Below, piece after piece: positions 49,568-58,158 of a stretch of 64,000 nt of DNA. The number at the start of each line of letters is the position of its first letter. Within the stretch, counting starts at the first letter, position 1. Source of the DNA: Nibribacter koreensis (GTDB lineage: Bacteria > Bacteroidota > Bacteroidia > Cytophagales > Hymenobacteraceae); assembly GCF_039541795.1 (NCBI RefSeq), contig NZ_BAABGX010000002.1, positions 620,001 through 684,000 of the forward strand, read 5' to 3'. Below the pieces are notes generated by a model that was given only the letters and a program-made list of their open reading frames with translations, did no database searches and was not told the DNA's origin. Both the position numbers and the translations under genes were made by a program.

Positions 49568-50338
49568 TTAGTTCAATGCTTTTTCTATGTATTCAAAAGT
49601 AGTCAAAATTTCGGCTTTCCCCTTTCTAACTACCACAGTATGCTCAAAATGTGCTGAAGGTTTTTTATCACGAGTCCGAATTGTCCATCCATCCTCTTCT
49701 TGAACCACGTGCCTAGAACCTAAATTCACCATAGGTTCAATGGCAATGACTAACCCTTCCTGCAACTTCATCCCTTGGCCACGCTTACCGTAATTAGGAA
49801 CCTCTGGTCCTTCATGTAGACTCTTACCTACACCATGACCCACTAGCTCCCTAACCACACCATAACCAAATTGCTCTACATGGGATTGAACTGCAAAACC
49901 AATGTCACCAACTCTAGCGCCGGCCACTGCCCATTCAATACCTTTATATAAAGACTCTTTGGTCCGGACAAGTAAATCAGAAACAGTGCTATCTACCTCA
50001 CCAATGGCATAAGTGTAAGCACTATCACTATGGAAGCCTTTAAAATAAACTCCACAATCAACAGACACTACGTCTCCTGATTGTAGAGCATAAGAACTAG
50101 GAATTCCATGAACTACTGCGGCATTCAAGCTCATGCATAAGCTATTCTTGAATCCATTGTAGCCTTTGAAGGAAGGGGAACCACCGTTATCTAAGATAAA
50201 CTCTTCAGCAATCTTATCTAACTGCAAGGTTGTTACTCCTTCTCTGATTGCCTTGGCTACTTCGCCGTGGGCTTTACCGAGAATTTGAGCTCCCTCCTTT
50301 ATAATCTCAATTTCTTCTTCTGTTTTGTAAACAATCAT
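49568..50338 (-). CDS. map: methionine aminopeptidase, type I
   Basis: A 256-residue dinuclear metalloprotease that removes the initiator Met. Visible ligand motifs: VVSVDCGVYFKGFHSDSAYT (two Asp), ELVGHGVGKSLHEGPEVPNY (His), and AIEPMVNLG (Glu), with a final Glu near the C terminus. Three bases separate it from secY upstream and infA downstream, in the usual spc order secY-map-infA-rpmJ. Confidence 0.97.
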   Translation of the reverse strand: MIVYKTEEEIEIIKEGAQILGKAHGEVAKAIREGVTTLQLDKIAEEFILDNGGSPSFKGYNGFKNSLCMSLNAAVVHGIPSSYALQSGDVVSVDCGVYFKGFHSDSAYTYAIGEVDSTVSDLLVRTKESLYKGIEWAVAGARVGDIGFAVQSHVEQFGYGVVRELVGHGVGKSLHEGPEVPNYGKRGQGMKLQEGLVIAIEPMVNLGSRHVVQEEDGWTIRTRDKKPSAHFEHTVVVRKGKAEILTTFEYIEKALN

Positions 50339-50341
50339 TCC

Positions 50342-51670
50342 TTAGGAAGCAACTGCAACATTAGAAGTAGATCTACCTCTAAGCTTACCAGACTTCATCA
50401 TACCATCATAATGTTTCATTAGGAGGTAGCTTTCAATTTGGTTAAGCGTATCCAACACAACACCAACCAAGATGATCAAAGAGGTGCCTCCGAAGAAGGC
50501 TGCAAACTCTCTTGTCACACCAAATAGCATAGCTATGGACGGAAGAATAGCGATGATAGCTAGGAAAATAGCACCCGGCAATGTAATTCTGGTAAGCACT
50601 TCATCAATAAACTCAGAAGTTGCCAAACCTGGTTTCACACCTGGTACAAAACCACCACTTCTCTTTAGATCATCAGAAATCTGATTAGGATTTACACTTA
50701 TAGCCGTATAGAAGAAAGTAAATACAATGATCAATACAGCAAATGAAAGATTGTATTGCCAAGAGGTATAATCAGAAAATACTGATCCAATCTCGCTTGC
50801 TAATTCACTGTCATTCTGCCAGAAGGAGGCTACCATTGCAGGTAAGAACATCAAAGACTGAGCAAAAATGATAGGCATTACACCTGCAGCATTCACTTTC
50901 AATGGAATGAACTGACGTTGTCCAGCTTCTAAAGAAGCACTCCCTCCAACTTGCTTGGCATATTGAACAGGAATTCTCCGAATGGCTTGAGTAAGCATAA
51001 CTACACTCATCACTACAAAGAATAACACAATCAGTTCAATAATAAAGATTAAGGCTCTACCTAGCCCTAAAGCCAAAGCCTCTCCTATCAAAGCACCTGG
51101 TAGGCGAGAAACTATACCAATCATAATCAGCATAGATATACCATTACCGATGCCCTTATCCGTGATTTTTTCACCTAACCACATACAGAACATAGTGCCT
51201 GCCGTTAGGATAATCATGGAGGAAATGGTGAAAAGCGTATTGTTTACAGCTGGATTGATAGCTTCTGCATTGATAGTTGCAATAAAAGCCACGGATTGAG
51301 CCAAGGTGATAGCTATGGTCAATACTCTAGTGTATTGATTTATCTTTTTACGCCCTGACTCACCCTCTTTCTGTAACTTCTGGAAGTATGGAACAGCAAT
51401 AGTAAGAAGCTGTAAAACGATAGATGCAGAAATATATGGCATGATACCCAACGCAAAAATGGAGGCATTACCAAATGCTCCACCTAAGAAGGTATCTAAA
51501 AGACCTAATATTCCTTGCGCACTAGATTCCAACTTGGAAGGATCAATTCCTGGAAGTACCACAAAAGACCCTAGCCTGAAAATTGCGATGAATCCTAAAG
51601 TATTTAGGATTCTAACTCGCAAATCTTCAATGGCAAAAATATTCTTTATCGTAGAAATCAGCTTCTTCAT
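50342..51670 (-). CDS. secY: protein translocase subunit SecY
   Basis: A 442-residue channel protein with ten membrane helices. GSFVVLPGIDPSKL near the start, RRIPVQYAKQVGG in loop 5-6 and the KPGLATSEFIDEVLTRITLPGA segment are signatures. It forms the channel through which SecA (9304-12687) drives preproteins. Confidence 0.98.
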   Translation of the reverse strand: MKKLISTIKNIFAIEDLRVRILNTLGFIAIFRLGSFVVLPGIDPSKLESSAQGILGLLDTFLGGAFGNASIFALGIMPYISASIVLQLLTIAVPYFQKLQKEGESGRKKINQYTRVLTIAITLAQSVAFIATINAEAINPAVNNTLFTISSMIILTAGTMFCMWLGEKITDKGIGNGISMLIMIGIVSRLPGALIGEALALGLGRALIFIIELIVLFFVVMSVVMLTQAIRRIPVQYAKQVGGSASLEAGQRQFIPLKVNAAGVMPIIFAQSLMFLPAMVASFWQNDSELASEIGSVFSDYTSWQYNLSFAVLIIVFTFFYTAISVNPNQISDDLKRSGGFVPGVKPGLATSEFIDEVLTRITLPGAIFLAIIAILPSIAMLFGVTREFAAFFGGTSLIILVGVVLDTLNQIESYLLMKHYDGMMKSGKLRGRSTSNVAVAS

Positions 51671-51673
51671 GTA

Positions 51674-52120
51674 TTACAAAGTCACAACCTTGCCGCCTGC
51701 TTTTTCAATTGCTTCAACTGCCGTCTTAGAAAATGCGTGAGCATGCACTTCAATGGCACTTGTAATTTCGCCTCTTCCTAAAACTTTAATGTTATCATTT
51801 TTAGAAGCCAATCCGTTTTGACGGAAAGTATCAAAGTTAATAACAGATGAACCAGTTTTAGTGATAAGGTTTTGAAGAACATCTAAGTTAACCGCTGAAT
51901 ATTCTACACGGTTAAAGTTCTTGAAACCAAATTTAGGAACACGACGCACTAATGGCATCTGGCCACCTTCAAATCCTGCTTTAGAAGAATACCCTGAACG
52001 AGATTTGGCACCTTTGTGTCCACGGGTGGAAGTTCCACCTTTACCTGAACCAGTTCCGCGACCAATTCTCTTCCGATCCTTTACAGAACCTTCAGCAGGT
52101 TTTAATGTACTTAAGTTCAT
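51674..52120 (-). CDS. rplO: 50S ribosomal protein L15 (uL15)
   Basis: A 148-residue uL15: MNLSTLKPAEGSVKDRKRIG, GTGSGKGGTSTRGHKGAKSR and FEGGQMPLVRRVPKFGF. Its ATG is preceded by AAGGAGGTC at the end of rpmD, a strong Shine-Dalgarno-like run that is rare in this window. Confidence 0.98.
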   Translation of the reverse strand: MNLSTLKPAEGSVKDRKRIGRGTGSGKGGTSTRGHKGAKSRSGYSSKAGFEGGQMPLVRRVPKFGFKNFNRVEYSAVNLDVLQNLITKTGSSVINFDTFRQNGLASKNDNIKVLGRGEITSAIEVHAHAFSKTAVEAIEKAGGKVVTL

Positions 52121-52122
52121 TA

Positions 52123-52302
52123 TTAGACCTCCTTAACTGCTACTAAATGTTGAACGTGGTTTACCATTCCTGCAATTTGAGGAGTAAACTCTTTTATGAC
52201 TGTCTTATTGATTTTGCCAAGACCCAAAGCTTTCATAGTAGCTTTCTGTCTTTCTGGACGATCAATAATACTTTTAATCTGGGTGATTTGAACTTGTGCC
52301 AT
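52123..52302 (-). CDS. rpmD: 50S ribosomal protein L30 (uL30)
   Basis: A 59-residue uL30 read by hand: MAQVQITQIKSIIDRPERQK, then ATMKALGLGKINKTVIKEFT and PQIAGMVNHVQHLVAVKEV. It starts two bases after the rpsE stop and ends two bases before rplO. Size and position match the family exactly. Confidence 0.96.
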   Translation of the reverse strand: MAQVQITQIKSIIDRPERQKATMKALGLGKINKTVIKEFTPQIAGMVNHVQHLVAVKEV

Positions 52303-52304
52303 GA

Positions 52305-52823
52305 TTACCCGTTGAAAACTCGTTGTAAACTAATACCACGTTGCTGAGCAACTACCAAAGGATCACGCATCTTAGACAAGGCGTCAAAAGTTGCCTTTAC
52401 CACGTTGTGTGGGTTAGAAGAACCTTTTGATTTAGCCAATACATCTTTAATACCTGCACTTTCAAACACCGCACGCATCGCACCACCAGCAATTACACCA
52501 GTACCAGCCGCGGCAGGCTTAATCAATACAAATCCTCCAGAGAATTTACCTTCCATTGTGTGAGGCACAGTGTGCTTAAACAATGGTACACGAACTAAGT
52601 TTTTCTTAGCATCGTCAATACCCTTAGCAATAGCGTCGGTTACCTCATTGGCCTTACCCAAACCGTATCCTACTACGCCAGCACCATCACCAACAACCAC
52701 AATAGCAGAGAAGCTAAATCTTCTACCCCCCTTAACTACTTTGGCAACACGGTTAATAGCAACTACGCGCTCTTTCAGCTCGATTTCGCTTGCTTTGATA
52801 CTTCTAATATTCAATTTTGACAT
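52305..52823 (-). CDS. rpsE: 30S ribosomal protein S5 (uS5)
   Basis: A 172-residue uS5: double-stranded-RNA-binding N-terminal part (LKERVVAINRVAKVVKGGRR) and C-terminal TVPHTMEGKFSGGFVLIKPA, GTGVIAGGAMRAVFESAGI. Needed for decoding accuracy. Confidence 0.98.
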   Translation of the reverse strand: MSKLNIRSIKASEIELKERVVAINRVAKVVKGGRRFSFSAIVVVGDGAGVVGYGLGKANEVTDAIAKGIDDAKKNLVRVPLFKHTVPHTMEGKFSGGFVLIKPAAAGTGVIAGGAMRAVFESAGIKDVLAKSKGSSNPHNVVKATFDALSKMRDPLVVAQQRGISLQRVFNG

Positions 52824-52827
52824 CTTC

Positions 52828-53181
52828 TTAGAATTTTAGACCCGCTTCACGAGCCGCATCAGCTAATGATTTTACTCTACCGTGGTAAAGATATCCACCT
52901 CTGTCAAATACAACTTCAGAGATACCTTTCTCCTGGGCTTTAGCTGCGATATCACGTCCAACATGAGCAGAAGCTCCTGTTTTATTTTCACCGGCAGCTG
53001 CCTCTACTTTGGCAGAGGAAGAAGAAGCCAAGGTAACACCATTAACGTCATCTATAATTTGAGCATAGATAAACTTGTTGCTTCTAAATACTGCCAAACG
53101 CGGACGCTGAGCTGTACCAGAAACTTTGTTACGGATGCTTCGACGGATTCTAAGTCTTCTTTTTGCTTTATCGAATGACAT
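52828..53181 (-). CDS. rplR: 50S ribosomal protein L18 (uL18)
   Basis: A 117-residue uL18: RLRIRRSIRNKVSGTAQRPR, LAVFRSNKFIYAQIID, then FDRGGYLYHGRVKSLADAAR. Binds 5S rRNA. Confidence 0.98.
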   Translation of the reverse strand: MSFDKAKRRLRIRRSIRNKVSGTAQRPRLAVFRSNKFIYAQIIDDVNGVTLASSSSAKVEAAAGENKTGASAHVGRDIAAKAQEKGISEVVFDRGGYLYHGRVKSLADAAREAGLKF

Positions 53182-53189
53182 ACTCTTTC

Positions 53190-53744
53190 TTATTTAGAAG
53201 CAGTTTTACCAGCTTTTCTTCTAACAACTTCACCAACGAAGCGAATACCTTTACCTTTGTAAGGTTCAACTTTACGAAGTGAACGAATCTTAGCAGCTAC
53301 CTGGCCTATCAACTGCTTATCAATTCCTTCTAATGAAATAACAGGTGCTTTACCTTTTTCAGTAACAGCATTAGCCTTGATTTCTTCAGGAAGGCCTACA
53401 TAGATATTATGAGAATATCCTAGAGCCAACTCTAACGTTTGACCAGTGGTAGTGGCTTTGTAACCAACACCTACTAGTTCTAAATCAATTTTATAGCCAG
53501 TGCTTACCCCTACTATCATGTTGTTGATGATAGAACGATAAAGACCATGCAAGGCTTTGTGTCTCTTCTGCTCAGTAGGACGAGTTACAGTAAGCACTCC
53601 ATCTTCTACCTGAACCTGGATATCTGTATCAACAGGAGCAGAAAGCGATCCTTTAGGGCCTTTCACTGTAACCAGGTTATCCTGGTTTACCAACACCTCA
53701 ACACCTTGTGGAAGCGTGATGGGAAGTTTACCTATCCGTGACAT
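53190..53744 (-). CDS. rplF: 50S ribosomal protein L6 (uL6)
   Basis: A 184-residue uL6: MSRIGKLPITLPQGVEVLVN, TVKGPKGSL, and the closing EPYKGKGIRFVGEVVRRKAG. Sits near the factor-binding site of the 50S subunit. Confidence 0.98.
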   Translation of the reverse strand: MSRIGKLPITLPQGVEVLVNQDNLVTVKGPKGSLSAPVDTDIQVQVEDGVLTVTRPTEQKRHKALHGLYRSIINNMIVGVSTGYKIDLELVGVGYKATTTGQTLELALGYSHNIYVGLPEEIKANAVTEKGKAPVISLEGIDKQLIGQVAAKIRSLRKVEPYKGKGIRFVGEVVRRKAGKTASK

Positions 53745-53755
53745 TTTCTACTTAA

Positions 53756-54154
53756 TTAATACACGTAACACAATACCTCACCACCTACATTAAGACCTTT
53801 AGCCTCTTTGTCAGTGATTACCCCCTTAGAGGTTGAAAGAATGGCAATACCATAGCCATTCAATACACGTGGCAACTTTTCTAAGTGCACGTACTTGCGG
53901 AGCCCCGGCTTAGAGACTCTCTCAAGTTTCACGATAGCAGACTGCTTGGTAGCTGGATCATATTTCAAGGCAATTTTAATAGAGCCTTGAATTGAGCTAT
54001 CATCGAACTTGTAACTTTGGATATAACCTTTCTCGTAGAGAACTTTGGTTAATTCCTTCTTTATTTTGCTAGCCGGAATTTCAACTACACGGTGATTTGC
54101 CTTGATGGCATTCCGTAGTCTAGTTAAATAATCTGCTATCGGATCTGAATGCAT
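53756..54154 (-). CDS. rpsH: 30S ribosomal protein S8 (uS8)
   Basis: A 132-residue uS8: MHSDPIADYLTRLRNAIKAN, VSKPGLRKYV and GYGIAILSTSKGVITDKEAK. In E. coli it is the spc repressor. The 85-bp gap before it holds a consensus promoter element. Confidence 0.98.
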   Translation of the reverse strand: MHSDPIADYLTRLRNAIKANHRVVEIPASKIKKELTKVLYEKGYIQSYKFDDSSIQGSIKIALKYDPATKQSAIVKLERVSKPGLRKYVHLEKLPRVLNGYGIAILSTSKGVITDKEAKGLNVGGEVLCYVY

Positions 54155-54193
54155 TAGACTATAATTTTAGATTCCGCTCTTTTTAGGGAGCCG

Positions 54194-54201
54194 CAAAGAT
54201 A
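54194..54201 (-). promoter_or_regulatory. predicted internal promoter (-7 element) before rpsH
   Basis: TATCTTTG on the minus strand, exact TAnnTTTG match, inside the 85-bp gap between rpsN and rpsH; predicted start near 54187, leader about 33 nt. A TTTT run lies near the expected -33 position. Confidence 0.5.
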
Positions 54202-54239
54202 CTAATCTTTCTTAACTTATAAAACAGATGGTATAATAA

Positions 54240-54509
54240 TTACCAACTAGCCTTCGTTACTCCAGGAATCTTGCCAGCTGAGGCCATCTCTCTGAAAGTA
54301 ACACGAGAGATACCGAACTTTCTCATATATCCTCTTGGTCTTCCTGTTAATTTGCAACGGTTGTGCAGACGTACCGGAGAGGCATTTTTAGGCAATTTAT
54401 CCAGGCCTTCATAATCACCAGCAGCTTTAAGAGCAGCTCTCTTAACCGCATACTTGGCAACTAGTTTCTGTCTCTTAAGCTCTCTAGCTTTTACTGATTC
54501 TTTAGCCAT
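54240..54509 (-). CDS. rpsN: 30S ribosomal protein S14 (uS14), zinc-free form
   Basis: An 89-residue uS14 of the long, C-minus type: MAKESVKARELKRQKLVAKY, VRLHNRCKLTGRPRGYMRKF and SRVTFREMASAGKIPGVTKA. It has no CxxC zinc pairs. Confidence 0.98.
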   Translation of the reverse strand: MAKESVKARELKRQKLVAKYAVKRAALKAAGDYEGLDKLPKNASPVRLHNRCKLTGRPRGYMRKFGISRVTFREMASAGKIPGVTKASW

Positions 54510-54513
54510 TTTC

Positions 54514-55065
54514 TTATTTCTTTAGATTGACGAAAGGCATTCCAAACGCTTTCAAAAGCTCAAAGCTCTCTTCATCATTTTTGGCTGTCGTCACAAACGT
54601 GATGTCCATACCTGCAATTGACTTAATCTTGTCAATGCTAATCTCAGGGAAAATGATTTGTTCTTTAACCCCTAACGTATAGTTACCACGGCCGTCAAAG
54701 CCTTTGTCGCTGATACCTTTGAAGTCACGAACACGCGGAAGAGCAATAGTCATCAAACGATCTAAGAACTCGTACATTCTCTCTCCTCTTAGAGTAACTC
54801 TGGCGCCAATTGGCATACCTTCTCTAAGTTTAAAGTTTGAGATAGAGTTTTTAGCTTTTGTCTGTACAGCTTTCTGTCCAGCAATGATAGTTAGCTCATC
54901 TACTCCAATATCTACCAATTTCTTATCAGCCACGGCATTACCAATACCTCTGTTGATGCTGATCTTGGTGATCTTTGGAACCTCCATCACGCTTTTGTAT
55001 TGGAATTTCTCCTTTAACAAAGGCATGATCTCTTTTGTATATTTTTCTTTAAGTCTAGCCGCCAT
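54514..55065 (-). CDS. rplE: 50S ribosomal protein L5 (uL5)
   Basis: A 183-residue uL5: YTKEIMPLLKEKFQYKSVME, PKITKISINRGIG, and GRGNYTLGVKEQIIFPEI. Binds 5S rRNA and contacts P-site tRNA. Confidence 0.98.
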   Translation of the reverse strand: MAARLKEKYTKEIMPLLKEKFQYKSVMEVPKITKISINRGIGNAVADKKLVDIGVDELTIIAGQKAVQTKAKNSISNFKLREGMPIGARVTLRGERMYEFLDRLMTIALPRVRDFKGISDKGFDGRGNYTLGVKEQIIFPEISIDKIKSIAGMDITFVTTAKNDEESFELLKAFGMPFVNLKK

Positions 55066-55066
55066 G

Positions 55067-55390
55067 TTAAATTAAATTTCCAGATTTTTTGGAATAGCGT
55101 TGAAGCTTACCGCTTTCATTCAACTTTTTACCAGTTCTAGTAGCTACATTAGTGCCAGCCTCTACTAACATTACATTGCTAGCATGAATAGGGGCTTCCA
55201 TTTTATTGATGCCACCTTGAGGGTTTTTAGCACTTGGCTTTTGGTGCTTAGATACAAGGTTAAGACCTTCTACAATTACTTTCTGTTTGTCAACAAGGAC
55301 ACTCGTAATTGTTCCAGTTTTACCTTTATCATCACCAGCAATCACTTTTACAGTGTCGCCTTTCTTTACATGAAGTTTATTCTTTGTCAT
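55067..55390 (-). CDS. rplX: 50S ribosomal protein L24 (uL24)
   Basis: A 107-residue uL24 with the KOW motif HVKKGDTVKVIAGDDKGKTG and IVEGLNLVSKHQKP. An early 50S assembly protein; its stop lies one base before the rplE ATG. Confidence 0.98.
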   Translation of the reverse strand: MTKNKLHVKKGDTVKVIAGDDKGKTGTITSVLVDKQKVIVEGLNLVSKHQKPSAKNPQGGINKMEAPIHASNVMLVEAGTNVATRTGKKLNESGKLQRYSKKSGNLI

Positions 55391-55409
55391 CTTTTCCTCT
55401 CTCTAAGGT

Positions 55410-55778
55410 CTATAATACTTCAGGAGCCAAAGAAACAATTTTCATAAACTGTCTTTCACGTAGTTCACGGGCAACTGGCCCAAAAATACGCGTACCACGA
55501 GGCTCGTCGTTGTTGTTCAACAATACGGCAGCATTGTCATCAAAACGAATATAAGAACCGTCCTTGCGACGAACTTCTTTCTTGGTTCTAACGATTACTG
55601 CTTTTGTAACAGTGCCTTTCTTAACGTTACCGGAAGAAAGAGCTGATTTTACTGTTACAACAATTTTATCTCCTACAGAAGCGTATTTTTTGCCAGTACC
55701 ACCTAAGATACGAATGCACAATACCTCTTTTGCACCACTGTTATCAGCAACAGAAAGTCTTGATTCTTGTTGTATCAT
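55410..55778 (-). CDS. rplN: 50S ribosomal protein L14 (uL14)
   Basis: A 122-residue uL14: MIQQESRLSVADNSGAKEVL, KGTVTKAVIVRTKKEVRRKD and EPRGTRIFGPVARELR. Confidence 0.98.
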   Translation of the reverse strand: MIQQESRLSVADNSGAKEVLCIRILGGTGKKYASVGDKIVVTVKSALSSGNVKKGTVTKAVIVRTKKEVRRKDGSYIRFDDNAAVLLNNNDEPRGTRIFGPVARELRERQFMKIVSLAPEVL

Positions 55779-55779
55779 C

Positions 55780-56037
55780 TTATTTAGCTCTTTCTATAAT
55801 TTCAACTAAGCGCCAGCACTTGTTCTTGCTCATAGGTCTGGTTTCCATGATGCGAACGGTATCACCAATACCGCACTCGTTTTTCTCATCATGTGCCATG
55901 AGCTTCTTGGACTTTGAAAGGAATTTTCCGTAGATAGGGTGCTTCATACGGCTTTCAACCACAACTGTGATGGACTTGTCCATCTTGTTGCTTACCACGC
56001 GTCCAGTTCTCTCTTTTCTTAAATTTCTAGTCTCCAT
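55780..56037 (-). CDS. rpsQ: 30S ribosomal protein S17 (uS17)
   Basis: An 85-residue uS17: RNLRKERTGRVVSNKMDKSI, VESRMKHPIYGKFLSKSKKL, and GDTVRIMETRPMSKNKCWRL. Primary 16S rRNA binder. Confidence 0.98.
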   Translation of the reverse strand: METRNLRKERTGRVVSNKMDKSITVVVESRMKHPIYGKFLSKSKKLMAHDEKNECGIGDTVRIMETRPMSKNKCWRLVEIIERAK

Positions 56038-56048
56038 GGATCTCTAAA

Positions 56049-56243
56049 TTAGCCATTGAGTTCTAGAGACCGCAATTGGGTCTCTAGTCTGGCGATGGTT
56101 TTTCTTGTATGCTTAATTCTGCTGGGGTTCTCCAACGGAGAAATAGCATGGGCAAACTTTAAGTTCTCCAGGTTATTTCTCTCTGCTGCCAATTGCTCCT
56201 TCACTTCTGTAAGTGAGAAAGCCTTTATCTCAGACTGTTTCAT
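56049..56243 (-). CDS. rpmC: 50S ribosomal protein L29 (uL29)
   Basis: A 64-residue helical uL29: MKQSEIKAFSLTEVKEQLAA, LENLKFAHAISPLENPSRIK, RKTIARLETQL. Near the peptide exit. Confidence 0.97.
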   Translation of the reverse strand: MKQSEIKAFSLTEVKEQLAAERNNLENLKFAHAISPLENPSRIKHTRKTIARLETQLRSLELNG

Positions 56244-56245
56244 GA

Positions 56246-56668
56246 TTATTTCTCAACGTAATCTCTACGTACAACAAACTTAGTTCTGACAGGCAACTTC
56301 TGAGCAGCTAGACGCAGAGATTCTTGAGCTACTTCTAGTGGAACTCCATCAGATTCAAACATAATGGTACCTGGTTTTACCACGGCTACCCAATACTCTG
56401 GAGATCCTTTACCTTTACCCATACGCACCTCGGCAGGCTTCTTTGTAATAGGTTTGTCAGGGAAAATACGAATCCAAACTTGGCCTTCACGTTTCATGGC
56501 ACGCGTCATAGCGATACGCGCAGCTTCAATTTGACGGCTAGTAATCCAAGAGGCTTCTAACGACTTGATGGCAAATGATCCAAAGGAAATTGTACTTCCT
56601 CTTTGGGCCAGACCGCGGACACGGCCTTTTTGCATCTTTCTATATTTAGTCCGTTTTGGTTGTAACAT
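56246..56668 (-). CDS. rplP: 50S ribosomal protein L16 (uL16)
   Basis: A 140-residue uL16: MLQPKRTKYRKMQKGRVRGL, FGSFAIKSLEASWITSRQIE, and RMGKGKGSPEYWVAVVKPG. Helps position A-site tRNA. Confidence 0.98.
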   Translation of the reverse strand: MLQPKRTKYRKMQKGRVRGLAQRGSTISFGSFAIKSLEASWITSRQIEAARIAMTRAMKREGQVWIRIFPDKPITKKPAEVRMGKGKGSPEYWVAVVKPGTIMFESDGVPLEVAQESLRLAAQKLPVRTKFVVRRDYVEK

Positions 56669-56696
56669 TTTTAATTAACCTAAAATGGTTGAACAA

Positions 56697-57485
56697 CTAC
56701 TTGCGTTTGGCACCACCACTACGCTTCTGGTTTGCATCACCAGGGCGTTTGTTGCGACCGTCACGACGGTCGTTGCCACCTCTTTCATTCCGATCATTGC
56801 GAGGACCTCCTGTTGAAGGACCACCGCTCTGCTGACCAGCATTTGGAGATAAGTCACGCTTTCCGAAAACTTCTCCTTTGAAGATCCAAACTTTGATCCC
56901 CAATTTACCATATACTGTTTGAGCTTCTGACAAAGCGTAATCAATATCAGCTCTCAAAGTATGTAGAGGAGTGCGGCCTTCTTTGTAATGCTCTGTACGG
57001 GCCATTTCAGCACCACCTAAACGGCCTGAAACTTGAATCTTAATACCTTCTGCACCTACTCTCAAAGCTGAGGCAATTGCTTGCTTCATGGCTCTTCTGA
57101 AAGAAATACGTGCTTGCAGTTGCTGCGCTACAGACTCACCTACCAATTTGGCATCCAACTCAGGACGCTTAATTTCAAAGATATTGATTTGAACATCTTT
57201 GCTGGTGATTTTCTTAAGCTCCTCTTTGATCTTGTCAACTTCTTGACCGCCTTTACCAATAACAACACCTGGACGGGCAGTGTTAATAGTAATGGTGATT
57301 CTCTTTAAGGTGCGCTCAATGATGATTTTTGAGATGCCACCTTTAGGAATTCTGGCAAGAATATATTTACGGATTTTTTCGTCTTCAATAAGTTTGTCAG
57401 CGAAATCCTTACCTCCGTACCAATTAGAGTCCCAGCCTTTAACGATACCTAGTCTTAGGCCAACTGGATTAACTTTTTGTCCCAT
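56697..57485 (-). CDS. rpsC: 30S ribosomal protein S3 (uS3) with a long basic tail
   Basis: A 262-residue uS3: MGQKVNPVGLRLGIVKGWDS, KH domain with GVVIGKGGQEVDKIKEEL, and the C-terminal KIWIFKGEVF-like VWIFKGEVFGKRDL. About 45 extra residues follow, rich in Gly, Arg, Asn and Lys. Part of the mRNA entry channel and its helicase activity. Confidence 0.98.
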   Translation of the reverse strand: MGQKVNPVGLRLGIVKGWDSNWYGGKDFADKLIEDEKIRKYILARIPKGGISKIIIERTLKRITITINTARPGVVIGKGGQEVDKIKEELKKITSKDVQINIFEIKRPELDAKLVGESVAQQLQARISFRRAMKQAIASALRVGAEGIKIQVSGRLGGAEMARTEHYKEGRTPLHTLRADIDYALSEAQTVYGKLGIKVWIFKGEVFGKRDLSPNAGQQSGGPSTGGPRNDRNERGGNDRRDGRNKRPGDANQKRSGGAKRK

Positions 57486-57490
57486 TTTAA

Positions 57491-57877
57491 CTATTTGGCT
57501 TTGTTAGATTCGGATGATTCAACTGATTCCACTACTGGTTTTGAATCAATCACAAGCGTTACATGATTTGATCTTTTTCTGATCCGGTGACCTCTACCTT
57601 GAGGAGCTGGACGAAGACGCTTCAACATCTTTCCTTCATCAACTTTAACTTCTTTGATGAAAAGGTTTGCATCTTCAATACGGGCATCTGCATTAGCAGC
57701 CTGCCAGTTAGATAAAGCAGATAATAAAAGCTTCTCTAGCTTAGGTGCACCTGCATTGGCTTCAAATTTAAGTAAGCCAAGAGCGCGTGTAACACTTTTA
57801 CCACGAATCAAGTTCGCTACCAATCTCATCTTACGAGGTGAGCTTGGTACATTATTTAGTTTAGCTACCGCTTCCAT
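57491..57877 (-). CDS. rplV: 50S ribosomal protein L22 (uL22)
   Basis: A 128-residue uL22: KLNNVPSSPRKMRLVANLIR, and RPAPQGRGHRIRKRSNHVTL, the exit-tunnel hairpin region. Its ATG shares one base with the rpsS stop (TAATG), so translation is coupled. Confidence 0.98.
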   Translation of the reverse strand: MEAVAKLNNVPSSPRKMRLVANLIRGKSVTRALGLLKFEANAGAPKLEKLLLSALSNWQAANADARIEDANLFIKEVKVDEGKMLKRLRPAPQGRGHRIRKRSNHVTLVIDSKPVVESVESSESNKAK

Positions 57878-58155
57878 TATCTCTTACCTTTATCCTTTTT
57901 AGCAATATGGCCTCTGAAGTTTCTGGTTGGAGCAAACTCACCTAACTTGTGACCTACCATGTTTTCAGTTACATACACAGGAATGAATTTATTCCCGTTA
58001 TGTACTGCAAATGTATGACCTACAAAATCCGGGGAAATCATGGAGCGGCGTGACCAAGTTTTGATAACCGCTTTTTTACCAGATTCGTCCATTGCCTGGA
58101 CTTTCTTATCGAGCCTAAAGTCAATATAAGGCCCTTTTTTTAATGATCTTGCCAT
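57877..58155 (-). CDS. rpsS: 30S ribosomal protein S19 (uS19)
   Basis: A 92-residue uS19: MARSLKKGPYIDFRLDKKVQ, IKTWSRRSMISPDFVGHTFA, and HKLGEFAPTRNFRGHIAKKD. In the 30S head with S13. Confidence 0.98.
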   Translation of the reverse strand: MARSLKKGPYIDFRLDKKVQAMDESGKKAVIKTWSRRSMISPDFVGHTFAVHNGNKFIPVYVTENMVGHKLGEFAPTRNFRGHIAKKDKGKR

Positions 58156-58158
58156 TAC

